Notes under the pieces: generated by a model
Databases searched by the model: none
The model's input: only the letters and a program-made list of their open reading frames with translations
Told to the model about the DNA's origin: nothing
DNA from: Isoetes taiwanensis
Lineage: Eukaryota > Streptophyta > Lycopodiopsida > Isoetales > Isoetaceae
Direction of reading: 5' to 3'
NCBI GenBank assembly: GCA_021234155.1
Contig: JAJEKV010000144.1
Span: 310,001 to 374,000 of the forward strand
DNA: 64,000 nucleotides
Part shown: piece after piece, positions 34,376 to 46,006 of the stretch
Layout: every line of letters starts with the position of its first letter
Position numbering within the stretch: position 1 is the stretch's first letter
Made by a program: the position numbers and the translations under genes

Positions 34376-35217
34376 GGCAACTACTCTTTATCTCAATTTT
34401 GTAAAATGATGGCGACGATCAAAGTAATAGAAGAAAACTTTTAGAAAGTTGAAAGATAAGTGTGATTGATTGTATCTCTTGGAGCAGGCATATGACTAGG
34501 TTCAGTACCTACTAGGTTGAGAAATATCTGTAGATGCAGGTTTATTATATTTGGTTGCTTTGAAGTTAGGAAAATGAGGATTGTCAAGTAGAAACTATAC
34601 CACTCATATATGGAAAGCAGGCATGCATTTGTTAGCTCCATCGCTTAGATCAGCAAAGCAGATATGCATTTCTTACTTCTATTTTATGCAATTCGCCCTA
34701 TTTTATCAAGACTGTATGCTAGCTAACGTATGTGTCATTATTATTACTAGATTGCACATGGGAGGCAGTATTGAATACAGTGTACAAACCTTGTTAAAAA
34801 AAAAAAAAAAAAAAAAAAAACCTTGGTACCAACAAAAGTGCTGCTAGATTTTATTTATAATTCTTGTCCCATAAACAAATGTAAGATTCATGTTTAAAAA
34901 ATATATAAATGTAAGATTCATGTTTACAAATATTGAAAGGGAAAACCCTATCCTGATTGTTAATCATGGTGGAGGGAGTAAAATCTCTTAAATACTACTG
35001 CTTACTAGATAAAATCTTTCATCAATTATTCTTTGCAAAGAAAGAACATGTATTGAAACAATGCATGTAATTTAAAGGCTCTCCAAAGCCATATCGCTCC
35101 ATGTGATACTGAGAGCACAACTTCAGTCTGGATGATGGGATCATACCTCCAAGAGGTTATAGACATGTGTGATCAGATTTGTCCTGGACATTCGTTTGAC
35201 TTGTGTATGTTTCATGA
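34376..35217. other. No gene seen; 24-base poly(A) run
   Basis: A run of A of about 24 bases lies at 34797-34820. It may be the tail of a retroposed sequence, but no source is recognised upstream. Confidence 0.4.
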
Positions 35218-35426
35218 TGTGTATATTTGTATAGTTTACACAGTTTGTACAGTTTGACAACATTCTTATCGTGTCACGGTTTTTCCCCCGAAAGCCCTTC
35301 GGGAAGGGGGAGAGGGGAAGGGTACCCAGGACAGTAATATGCCTACTGCGCTCTTTTATTGGGTCCCATAGACCGATTGGTCTCCTGAACGATAGAAACC
35401 TATTCTATTCTATTCTATTCTATTCT
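35218..35426 (+). mobile_element. LINE 3' tail fragment with (TATTC)n
   Basis: This non-coding piece matches the reverse complement of 38437-38640 (CAGTTTGACA, TGTCACGGTTTTT, CAGTAATATGC, TGGGTCCCATAG). It has the hairpin AGACCGATTGGTCT and ends in a TATTC repeat at about 35400-35426. Only the 3' untranslated end is present. Confidence 0.7.
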
Positions 35427-35484
35427 CTGGATAATAAAGACTCGTTTAAGTACAACCATTAAAATTCAAACATTTGACTAAACA

Positions 35485-35573
35485 TTTTCCATCATTGCGC
35501 CATCGCTTGGTGTCTTTGCTAACATTTGGACTTTTGCTAGCAAAGACTCCAAGCGATGGTGCAATGATGGAAA
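35485..35573. repeat. Long imperfect hairpin
   Basis: The left arm TTTCCATCATTGCGCCATCG then CTTGGTGTCTTTGCT pairs with the right arm AGCAAAGACTCCAAGCGATG then GTGCAATGATGGAAA. The stem is about 37 bp with two or three mismatches and a loop of about 14 bases. It could be a tiny foldback element or a small-RNA precursor; the sequence cannot decide. Confidence 0.8.
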
Positions 35574-38159
35574 TTATTATGAAAGATGTTTTTGGGGTTT
35601 GGAAAAAAAATAACAATTAAAAAAACATTAGCAAGACAAAAAAAATCATTTTTTTTTTCATACAAAAAGTAGCTGGCAACAATTTTGGATTTTGTAGCAC
35701 CATCTTTGTCTTTTAAGAGAATCCGAGTAAATTTTCTATCTTAGCAACTCATTCCTGAATAATATTGGCAGTTTGGCCACTAGCACCATCTCTGAATGAT
35801 ATCAACCGACTATTTTTCCTTTAACATGAATAATAAAAAACTCAGGAAGAGAATATAATGATGTATTATCAGGATCTATATTCAACACAATTGATATAGC
35901 AGCACCACCACTGGGTGGACTATGGCAAATACAATGGCACACAAATCTCTAATTCTGAGTTTCCAGCTTTTCAGAACATTGTCGTTACTCCACGTAGCAT
36001 TTAATGGAATCAAAAGAATTAAGTCACTGGCTTAGGAATTAGAATTGGGTTCTTGCACAAGCTGCTCCACAGTGATATGCACAACGAAAACTAGTCTGGA
36101 TCTCTTAATCTTTGGGTTTTGGGGTTCATCACAATCTGGTCAAATCTTCATCTTCTCCAAAGTCTGTTGCTGGACTTTGGGCTTCAACACAGACTCTGGA
36201 TGAGAAAATTGCTAATCTTAATTGAAAGGATGCTTCTTCCTTCTGAAGCAATCTATTATACAGCTTTGCTAAAAAGTTAGATTATCACCAAGGAAAAATA
36301 TTGTATTAAGCATGATTTGAATCTCCCAAATTCCCATAACAATAACCACGACAAGATATATTATTCTGTAGAAAGTGATTGGAGATGTTTTAGTGGTCAT
36401 TTCCAGACCGGATACATAGAGTTTAACATCCAATTTCGGACATTATCTTTCTAGCTTACATTGTTGATCCCATTGGTGAACCCATGATGAACCCTTTTGT
36501 GAACTGATTTAACCAAATCTGCCAGGATTGGATTGATCCCATTAGTGAACCTGTGATGCAAACCCTTTTGTGAACCGATTTAACCAGATCTGACAAGCCT
36601 AGATTACCTTAGTGAAGCTAAAAGGAGAGAGCACAGGAATCAGTTTAGGTTCAATATAGTATAATTTCCAAAGGATGTTTTGTTATTTAAACTTACAGTC
36701 AAGACACATTACATAAAAGGGCACAATGACAACAATATTTTAACATCAACTATCCCAAATGAAGATGGTACAACATTAACTGCATCAAAACTTGCATATT
36801 AAAAGTGTAAAAACTCCAAGGGGGATGCTTTAGTTACCATGATAATCCAACATAGAGTAGTCCTACAACTACCAACGATGTCCACCTACTCCAATGAAAG
36901 AAGAATGTGCAAAAATTGTCTCTAATGCAAGGCCACCTTTGCAATTGGCCTAATAACGATGACGGTATCAATGAAACAGATTAATCCTTATTTTTCTGAC
37001 AATTCTTCCTTTATGCATTAAGAGTTAGAAGGACAGTTCTACAATTAACAAATAGTATAGTTCTTCTGTTATGCATGAAAAGTTAGAAGGATAGCTCTAT
37101 CATTAACAAATAATACACACCTCTAAGTATATTTTAGTTGCAGAATGGCAAGCTTCTTCGGATTATATAGCCATTCTATATACAAACCATATGCTCTCAC
37201 CGATGCCTCCATATTTTAAAATAGATGCACTGGGCACGGGGTTTCCACATTATTGACATGGGAGAGAAGCCCTTAATGCTTGTCTATTCAGAATGCGCAA
37301 ACACCCGGAACAAAAAAAAAAGAAACCTTGTCAGCATTTTGCCCTTCACATTTCCCTTTCCTTTTCCTTTTCCCTTTCCCTCTTTTTTTTTTCCCTTTCC
37401 AGTTAAGAGATTAAAACATGACCAATCACGGTGGTGGGAAGTTGTGCAATAAATCTCGGCCTTTGGATGCAATCAAATGATCTTAGCCATTCAATTAGGG
37501 CTTGATGCAATACACTAAAGCATTATAATATAAGATTATTCCAAGATACAACTGTTCTATCATTCTCACCAAAGGTGTCCATGTAATTCCATCTCCATCA
37601 AATTTAATGACTCCCTTTTCAATAAGATCATTCAAAACAGTATACAGGCTATCGACTTCATTAAAACCATGGCTGGTTTTGGCACGAGAAGACAATTGTA
37701 TCTTGGAATAAATTTCGCAGTGTAACCTTCTGCTTGGCATCAAGAAGCATGAGCATCAGGTCCATTTAATTCGTTTAACATATCAACCCTAACCGTAACT
37801 GAATCTTCTTGTACAGAAACTTATTAATATGCAGAGAATAAACCTAAAAAGCTAAACAACCCTGGATTAAAGGCACACAATCCGGTGATGGCAATCCAAC
37901 AATAAGCAGATAGCCAAAAAAGGCGGACCCCCTTGACAGTGCTATCCGACACAAGCTTATGATTTGTGACAAGCTTGATCTAGAAACACATTAACCAACT
38001 CTGTGGTAGTGGGAGATTGTATAATGCTAGAGCGGAAGAGCTCCAAATGCTCATCTAATCGATGGCGTAGAAAAATTTAATCGATCCACATTGCACCTGC
38101 ACAAAAAAATGACGGCAGGGGGCTGAAAGGCTCTATATGCCATGCACAACAACAATCAC
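35574..38159. other. Long intergenic stretch; two short tandem duplications
   Basis: Tandem duplications lie at 36466-36604 (period 69, sharing GATCCCATT and AACCCTTTTGTGAAC) and 37003-37118 (period 58, sharing AGTTAGAAGGA). A (CCTTTT/TTCC)-rich tract lies at 37345-37395. A minus-strand 82-codon frame at 37495-37743 includes SLYTVLNDLIEKGVIKFDGD; it is protein-like but unrecognised. No gene called. Confidence 0.4.
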
Positions 38160-38436
38160 ATAGTAGAGTTATATGACTGGCTGCACCTGTTCAGGATCCA
38201 GTCATAGAGTAGAATGATATGACTGGTTGCACCCGTTCAGGATCTTGGTGGAGCTTATCCCTTTATACAAGGTCGAGGTCTGGAGCCCAGTCATGTCCCT
38301 TGCTACCTGGAATGATTTGGAGCAGGTACATAAAGCCTTCTTGGCTCGAGCGCTGGGGGTGAAGCCCATGATATATCAAATCTTGCTGCAGGAGATAGGT
38401 TTTTTACCTCTTCAGAGGGCAACCCTAGATTGGCTA
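38160..38436 (+). mobile_element. LINE fragment (RT C-terminal region), plus strand
   Basis: The frame at 38227-38448 gives KVEVWSPVMSLATWNDLEQV and HKAFLARALGVKPMIYQILL. This matches the post-RT segment CEVWGPRLSLELWQKFEKVQ then KKFLHAELGV of the LINE at 48.7 kb. It is interrupted at 38437 by an opposite-strand fragment of the same family. Confidence 0.7.
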
Positions 38437-38985
38437 CTTTCAGAATAGAATAGAATAGAATAGAGTTTTTATCATCCACGGAGACCAATGGCCTATGGGA
38501 CCCAAACAGGAGGCGCAGCAAGCATATTACTGTCCGGGATAAAAAATCCCCTCCTCGCTCATAAAGGGTTGTTTGGGGAAAAAACCGTGACAGGAATAGG
38601 TTTGCTGTCAAACTGTACAAATACAAATACAAATATAGACAAAAATATGTACGTGTATCAGGTAAGTGCTCGAGGGTCGAGCTGATCTCGGCGATCCATG
38701 ACCTCTTGAATGTATGAGCCCAACCTCCGTACCGAGCTCGTGCTTAGCATCTCATGCATGGGCTGACCAGCATCATATGCCGGACAACTCTGAAGGGTGT
38801 GGCATTCGTCTTCCATGGCTCCAACCTGCATCGTTGGCAAAGCCTCTCCTGATGTATGGTAACTATGAATGATGCTCGCCTCCCTAGCCTGGCTTATGCC
38901 ATCGCAAAGGGGCCACAAGGCCTCAAGGCCTGTTGGAAGGAAAAGCGAGCTCAGTGGCTCGTTAGATTGAATGTGCAGGAGCACA
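38437..38985 (-). mobile_element. LINE 3' fragment, minus strand, inserted in another copy
   Basis: Read on the minus strand: the C-terminal zinc motif region GAMEDECHTLQSCPAYD (about 38810), the 3' untranslated tail with the hairpin, and a TATTC repeat ending at about 38443. It lies between two plus-strand pieces of the same family, so it appears to have inserted into them. Confidence 0.65.
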
Positions 38986-39232
38986 AATGCAAACAGAGGT
39001 AGATTGCCACAGTTTGAGATAGTATCTTAATGCATGTTTCCTCACTAAGCTCTGGGATGCCAACGCTCTTGAGCAGGTCAAGACAATATATTACCAGCGC
39101 CACGTGAATCCCTCATTGGAATGGGGCCTGCAACATTATCTGCATACCCATCTGCCTATGAAAAGGCATAAACTCATTGCCTCAGTTCGGACAGATGCCA
39201 CCGTCTCCGCATTGAGACTTATTACTGCCTAG
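38986..39232 (+). mobile_element. LINE fragment continuing the plus-strand copy
   Basis: LWDANALEQVKTIYYQRHVN and PSLEWGLQHYLHTHLPMKRH lie before LIASVRTDATVSALRL. The corresponding minus-strand text ALEQVKTLHYKEHINPVLAG occurs in the copy at 41.6-43.2 kb. The copy is cut off at 39232. Confidence 0.6.
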
Positions 39233-39750
39233 ATTAAAAAACCCCTGCCTCAAAAGGTTTTCGAGGGAAAAATTGTGGCAGCAATAAGAATGTTGTCAAT
39301 CTGTGCAAGTATATATATGAAACAACACAGATTTAAGTCATGCGAGTGTCTTGGAACGTAGTCGGTCCCGCAAATCCCTCTTGGGGGTATGATCCTAGCA
39401 TCTGGACTGAAGTCGTGCTTAGTATTATGTGTAGTGGTTGCGCAAGCTTGACCAACTCAGCATAGTGTGTCCGGATTTGGTCATACGCCTGACATCCGTG
39501 TAGGGTATTTGCATTCATCTTCAATGGCCCCCATTTGATAGCATCTACATAGCCTACCCTTGCCGTGGTTTCCCAATCCATCTCTGTGTCGATTGATCTC
39601 CGTGGACAACAAAAGCCTATTTAACCATATGTAAAAGCCTGTACATGAATTTAAAAGCTCCACAATGGTATTAACCCTTTTAGAATCTGCCAACAAATGT
39701 TTTCTATTGCTTTCAATAATAATAGACTCGCCAATTCCGTGCAACAAATT
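39233..39750 (-). mobile_element. LINE 3' fragment, minus strand
   Basis: The minus strand shows a decayed zinc-motif segment (LHGCQAYDQIRTHYAELVKL) and LSTTSVQMLGSYPQEGF, parallel to LSTSSVRRLGSYIQEVM of the fragment at 38.7 kb. The 3' tail text (AAGGTTTTCGAGGGAAAAAT on the plus strand) begins at about 39257. Confidence 0.6.
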
Positions 39751-41574
39751 TCCAACTTGCGATGTGTTCGAAGATCAAAAGGAAATTGTGCGATGCAGGG
39801 TGCATGTCCCATTTGATAAAATTGCTTGAATCAAAATCCAATTGGTATTTGCCCTATTGGTAAGAATATTTTACGCAGAATCCGACTTCCAAGCTGAGAT
39901 AACGGGTGCAAAAATATGGAATGAATGGATCAAAGAGCTTAACTAAGTGTTTGATGCAGATTTAAAACGTCGGCAATCGATCTGTATGTGTCGCACCAAA
40001 GAAGTGTGCAGAAAGGGCAAGCGGGACATAATACTAGCCACTACCACTATAGCTATTTGCAAAAGGCTAAAATCCTAAATACATAGTTATTTTAGAGAGC
40101 AAGCTTTGAGAAACTTGTTTATGGCGAAATAAGAAGAAAAGTTGGACCTCCAAAAAAAAAAAAGGTTGTTTTTGGACCTTAAAAAAACAACTGATGTAAA
40201 CTTGAAGAAACCTTGCTCCAATAATGATGGCAGTGATCAATAGCTCTGCCGCACTTAGATTCCAGCATGAGAATAAAAAAAGCAAAAAGAGAAATGATAA
40301 AAAGGTTTATATATGTTCAAAAAAACATTTTATGGGGTTTTACGGGCTGTAATAGCTTCGATGTTGCAGCCAGACGTTGAGGCAGATGAGCCACGTAGCC
40401 TGATGGCGCCCCTGAGGCCATTACTGCCCGTAAAAACCCATAAAAAGTTTGCACAAAATATAAAGATACTTTTGTTCAAATTTGATCAACGTGGCAATGT
40501 GTTCGTCATAAACAGAGCCATTGTGCCTTACGCTAGGTTCTGAAGATATGTTTATCATGCAGAATCTTGTTCCATTATGTGCAGGGTCTTATTGGCATAA
40601 ATGGAAGAGGAGAGATGCTGATGCCATATTCCTACCATGTCTCAACAAAAAACTCGGTTTCCTAAATTGATCTTGCCGGAGTTGAGAGCCATGACCATCT
40701 ATTTGAGTCAGGGCCTGAGATCAGGCTGAAAGATGGTTAATTAGAGCTAGCATCTCAGCATGCAAGGTACTCAAAACCTAAAATCCTCTGTTTAACGATC
40801 CGCCTCTGAACATTTAGCATCTTCAAAAAATATGAGAAAACGCTTGAAGTCATTATCGGAGTAGCCATCATCGAAAGGAGGTCTCGGTATTGTGATCGAT
40901 AATTGCCATTTAGTAGAAAAGCGAAAATTTCCCAGCCACTGCAAGTTTTTAAACTACAAGTTACATAGGGTTATTCAAAACAGTAACCAACATGTTGGTG
41001 TTATTTAATGTTTAAGTTGTTTTTGTTGGCAGTTGTATTGAAAAAATAAGAATTGTTAATTGGTCTATTAAAATGTGCACCACATACATTAATTCAATCC
41101 ATAATTTAATCATTCATGAGATAACACGAAGGTGTACTACTATGTGTTTCCCATGTATGAAGTGAGAATATATTTGAATTTTGTAATTAATATATTATAT
41201 TGTCAATCGTGAAAAAGGTAAACATGGATGCACAAGAACTTTTTAGTGGCATATCAAATTGTACAAGAGGAACTTTTTAGTGGCATATCCAATTGTGTAT
41301 GATGGATTTTCAAATATGAAATGCCATATAAAATCGAGAGGGGCGACAAATACGATGAAAGTTAAACACTGCATGGAAGGGGTATTTAAATGATAATATG
41401 GCATACAAAATCGATAGGGGTTGTAAACATAAGGAATCTAAACATCGTATGGGAGGGGTATTTATCTAAAAGCAGGCATATACTAGGGGCTTTCTTGTAA
41501 CCCTAACGCAGGTGGCATATCTGTGACGACCTTAAATGTGACAATATCTTTTACGATATAGGTGAGGTTGGTAA
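39751..41574. other. No gene seen; small tandem duplications
   Basis: AACTTTTTAGTGGCATATC occurs twice at about 41239-41290. A unit of about 76 bp (GCCATATAAAATCGAGAGG / GGCATACAAAATCGATAGG ... GGGGTATTTA) is duplicated at 41321-41468. No coding signal. Confidence 0.4.
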
Positions 41575-43210
41575 GGAAGGAAGGAAGGAAGGTATTTTTA
41601 TCGTCCACGGAGACCAATCGGTCTATGGGACCCAATAGAAAAAAAGCGCCAGCCAGCCGGATTACTACCGGATTAAAACCCCGCCGGAAGGGTTTTCGAG
41701 GGAAAACCGTGGCAAACAATCACTGGCCGACAAACCGTTCCAATATACAAAATGCAAAAACACAAAAATATATACACTCATGCACCGACATTCAGTAGTG
41801 CCCGAGGCGGCGGCGCCAGCGGGGGCAAAGGTGAGCTCGCAGATCCATTACCTCGAATGTATGCGACCCCCATAGCACGCGTCTTGAAGGTGTGTTCATC
41901 GGCAAATGTAGGGGCAAGTCCGGTGCATTACTAAGGGAGCATATCGGCCGGATCCGACCGAATCTTGGGCAACTCGGAAAGTGTGACACTCATCCTCAAT
42001 GGCACCCGTTTGACAACCACCGAGCATGTCTGGCGGGGCTCCCCAATCCACCGGGCCTGCCTCGGGATGCGAAGATGGTGGCCATTTTGTCGCGAATGGA
42101 GGCAAGGAGTTCCGCTTTTCGAGGGGCACTGGGAACGAAGGTAGGCTGCGGGCCCCGCTAACACCGGGTTGATGTGCTCCTTGTAATGGAGCGTTTTGAC
42201 CTGCTCTAGAGCCGGGGTCCCGAGCTTGCCAAGGAAGCAATTGTCGGTACTCCCGCAGTCGCCACGATCGGCCTCGTGTCCACACGGACGCACCTATGCT
42301 CCCCATGCGTTCCATCCGGGCGAACCAGCGATCTCTCTTACCCCTCCAGCAGGCCTCGAGTGGCTGCGGGCCCATTGCCACCCGGCGTAAGCTAGGTGGG
42401 GAGCCGAGCATCACCCATATTAACCACTTTTAGAAAATAGACGATGTGTCTATCAAGGGCTGCCCCACTGAAGCGCAAGAATTCGGTTTCTGCGGAGAAT
42501 CGATAGGGGAGAAGGTTTCACCCAAGTGCCGTGCCAAAATGCCTTACGCACCTGCTCCAAGTCATTCCGGTCGCCAAAAAGAGGCGGCCAGGGCCCCAAA
42601 CCTCGACGACCCGTCTGAAGGGCGGGTTCGACCGATTGCCCAAAATAGATGTGGACTGATGGCCCCAATCATAGAGCTCTCACGGGTGTTGTTGTTTCGC
42701 ATGGCATAAAGCGCTTTCCGACTGTTGTCACCATAGCGGATGGGCGCCCCCAACGAGGCGAGGAGGGGAACTCCACCCCTAGGTACTTTAGGTAGGCGTG
42801 ACCTCCACAGTGCATCCCCGATATGTGAGTGCGGGGAGGCGTGGGGTGGCATGAAGAGGATATGAGAACCACCCCGGGTCTTGGCCGATTCACGCGCATG
42901 ATGTAGCAGGCGGACGAATGTGTCTAGGGCATCCGTGATGAGACTACATAGCTTCGGGGGTGTGGGCGGAAGGTCAACATCATCCGCGATATATGAGCCG
43001 GGCGGATGACCCGGGTGCAAAAGTCGTATGCCATCCCCATGCTCGCAGAAGCCGGGCTCTAACCGATCAATGTAGAGGCCAAAAGTGTTGGTGAGAGGGG
43101 CAGCCCCTGCCGGACCGATACTACCGGGTGAATGCTTGGCCCGTCGGCCCATCGCCAAAACAACTCTCATATGGCATGTATATGGCATTCGCGACTGTGC
43201 AGCTGACAGC
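41575..43210 (-). mobile_element. Decayed LINE copy, minus strand
   Basis: Read on the minus strand: an RT piece with GPAGAAPLTNTFGLYIDRLE and YIADDVDLPPTPPKL (catalytic region, about 43120-42960), and the post-RT piece RNDLEQVRKAF near 42570. Further on are ALEQVKTLHYKEHINPVLAG near 42170, the zinc-motif piece GAIEDECHT near 42000, and the 3' tail with hairpin AGACCGATTGGTCT followed by (TTCC)n at 41571-41592. Many frameshifts and an elevated G+C content mark decay. Confidence 0.7.
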
Positions 43211-43259
43211 TTGATTGGCCTTGATCTAAGGCAAATATGGTGCAAGTTATTTCTGATAT

Positions 43260-44340
43260 AATGTTGCAAATTGTATGTGTATGTGTTCTTTACTAGAAGA
43301 GGAGTTTCGTTGTCTTGTTTGGACTCCATGCGCATCACATTGTTTGGATCTTTTATTAGAGGATATAGGTGAATTACGGTGGATGAAGAATATTGTGTTG
43401 AAGGCAAATGCAATTGTATGCCCTTTTTGTAAAAGGAGGAATGCTAGAAAAATCTTTGCTTCCTTTAGCAGCCTTATTATCTTGAGGTCTTCCGAAGCAA
43501 GATTTGAGGCGATTTACCTTGTGTTTCATCGACTTATAAAGGTTTGAAATGCTCTTTAACAAATGGTCATGAGTGATTAGTGGAATTCTTGGAAAGATAG
43601 CAAGACATCTGAAGCAACAAATGTGAAAATTTACGTCCTTGATCCCTCCACATCCTCATCCTTCCATATTGTCTTGACCTTGATGGGGCCTCTTTATACC
43701 GTATTATGTCTCACTGATAGAGAGAGATCCACAGTTGGCTTATGCGAAGAGCAAGGGATATAGTAACAAAGGGAGTAAAAGAGGATCACGCCTATAAATC
43801 TAAGTAGTCAACACAAAATCTGATTTTGTGTGTAAAGTCTGATTTGCTATTTTTTATTATTTTTTTTCCCTCTTTGTGCTTCAAAATCTTTTTTTTTTCT
43901 GTGTAAATTTTGATTTTCTCTGTGACATCTGATTTAATGATTTGTTTTTATGTAAAATATGATTTTGATGTTCTCTCTCCTCCCCCACCCCTCTTTTTTT
44001 TGAGATATGAAGATGCTTTGAAGCTATTTGACAAGAGGTGGAAATGGTTCAAGAGGCCCATCCATCTTGTTGCTCATTTATTGTGTCTACTATGGAGAAT
44101 CGAAGCTACATTTGTAATTTCTGATTTATTGGATGCAATATACATAGAAACTTTATATCAATCTCTTAGTTCGTGAGTTGCATGAGTATCAGAATGGAAC
44201 TGGATATTTCAACTATGTTAGCACAATAAGGGATTTCTATGTTGAGGTTTTTCGTATGGTGGAAAAACTTTGGTGGAAGAACACCAAAACTCCAAGCATT
44301 GGCAGTAAGAATATTATCTCAAGTAAGTTAACATAAGTAC
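43260..44340 (+). pseudogene. hAT transposase remnant
   Basis: Protein-like stretches in order match the plant hAT/DUF659 type: VWTPCASHCLDLLLEDIGEL then RWMKNIVLKANAIV (43320-43430), ARKIFASFSSLIILRSSEAR with RFEAIYLVFHRL, LTLMGPLYTVLCLTDRERST (about 43680), and ALKLFDKRWKWFKRPIHLVA (about 44010). In intact families the first corresponds to the W-T-P-C-A-x-H-C-L-D block and the last to a D-K-R-W block before the dimerisation region. Stops and frame changes are frequent; N-terminal BED finger and C-terminal dimerisation domain are not seen. Inactive. Confidence 0.75.
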
Positions 44341-45346
44341 ATCTTTATATGGCAATTGTAGTTGAATGAAATTTTATAGCTTTCCTTTCAATGTAAATGA
44401 AGATCGATCCACACCGTAGGATCGAGGTTCTCGTGAGAGGGCGAGCGATATATATTTGCTCTTTTTGTGTTTCTCCTCATTCAGCGTTCTTCTCACAATA
44501 GTATAGTAGCATTTGGCAAACATTCTTCTTCATCCACTCTTTCCTAATCCTTTCCTAAGCTTTTTCCGATTGCATCCTCCTGCTGGAGCCATATCCTTTC
44601 ATTCGATTCTACCTGGATCCGGCATATACGTGATTTCTTTACTCAGCTTGCTTTTTGCCTTGATTCTTATAATCTGGCCTCTCAGTGATTCTCTCTGGCA
44701 GGTTATTTTTCACACCCAGATGCTTTTCATGCATGACTATCTATTGTTGTGGATTTGGCCAAGCACCTTTGTCCCTATTCAGACAAGCCACGCGTATCTA
44801 TAACTATGCCATGTATAAACTCCCTTGGGTGGCACTTATTGTGCTCATCCCGGTATCACTAAGATACTGTAACAATGCAGAGCTAAATCGGCAGTAGCCG
44901 ATTCCTATCCCGCAGCTCCCGCTGCTGTTATCTAGCAGTTGGTGGCATCCCCGATTTAAGGGGTGCTCACCTTTTAATCTTCAATGGTTTTCTAAACCAT
45001 TAAACCATATTGCCAATATTATAACCTTAAAAGTCATTTAACCCTTAAATGACCCAATGGCCAATTGCAACCATGTTTATTAACCCAACACGCGGTTGCG
45101 TCCCTAGTCTAGGTCCATCGAGGTGCACATCTTTTTATGCATGGTGTATGGGTATGCCTTTGAATTGAGCTGGGCAATTGAGTTTCAAAATTCTAGATGG
45201 ATGGATCATCTTGTATATGGAAAGGATTATGCTCTTTGGCAAATGGCTTATCTTTGCTTGAAGTTTTTACATGCTACGGATCTTATAGCAAGGCTCTGGT
45301 CCCTGAATTATGTTCTCTTGATTTCAAGCTAGTTTCTCATGTGCTC
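44341..45346. other. Non-coding; SINE-like 3' end at 44941-44980
   Basis: A TATA-like GATATATATTTGC lies at about 44448, in LTR-like sequence without a partner. GGTGGCATCCCCGATTTAAG then GGGTGCTCACC at 44941 matches the end of the SINE candidate at 59647. No gene. Confidence 0.4.
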
Positions 45347-45525
45347 ATTGGCTATGGTCTTTTCGGATGTCTTTGCTTTGGAGATTCGAGTGGTTGCTGC
45401 AATTGGTTATGGTCTCTTCGGATGTCCTTGCTTTTGGAAATTTGAGTAGGTTGGCGCAATTGGCTATGGTCTCTTTGGATGTCTTTGCTTTGGAGATTCG
45501 AGTGGGTCACTGCAATTGACGAGGT
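45347..45525. repeat. Three-copy minisatellite
   Basis: GGCTATGGTCTCTTTGGATG then TCTTTGCTTTGGAGATTCGA recurs three times with variation, units of about 60-66 bp. Confidence 0.8.
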
Positions 45526-45599
45526 CCTGAAGACTAGGATCATCTCGATACCGGCTTTCTTCTTCGAAACAATGGATCTCCTCTTCATAGACATTGCGG

Positions 45600-45603
<4 letters not shown>

Positions 45604-45687
<84 letters not shown>
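45604..45687. repeat. (TC)n microsatellite
   Basis: An uninterrupted TC run of about 84 bp that borders the left end of the first Harbinger element. Confidence 0.99.
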
Positions 45688-45690
<3 letters not shown>

Positions 45691-46006
45691 CGGCCACATG
45701 CAAGTAAAAAAAATCCATCTCTCGTCGTGCGGTTCCTCCCGAAATATGCGTATTTTTTTGGGAGGAGAGGAGAGACGATTATTCTCGAGGCTTAACCTCT
45801 GTTATTGGCAAATTTTTTTGCTTTTGCCGGATTTTCGATCGTGCATCAATTCCGGCCGACGAGAAAATGTGGGATAATTCGATCGTAACGTTCAATTGGG
45901 CGCCAAATTGTGGGATATTCAAGCCGTATTTCTTGGTTGGTTGGGCTATGTGGGATAATTCATTTCTAGTTTTCCGCCCCATTCTTTTCGATTCGGCCAC
46001 TAAACC

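Noticed and set aside
37345-37395. Pyrimidine-rich tract as a regulatory site
   Set aside because: It is a simple CCTTTT/TTCC repeat with no gene nearby.
45123-45445. PPR-like or other coding sequence upstream of the minisatellite
   Set aside because: Frames are short and driven by the repeated 60-66 bp unit; no motif spacing typical of PPR.
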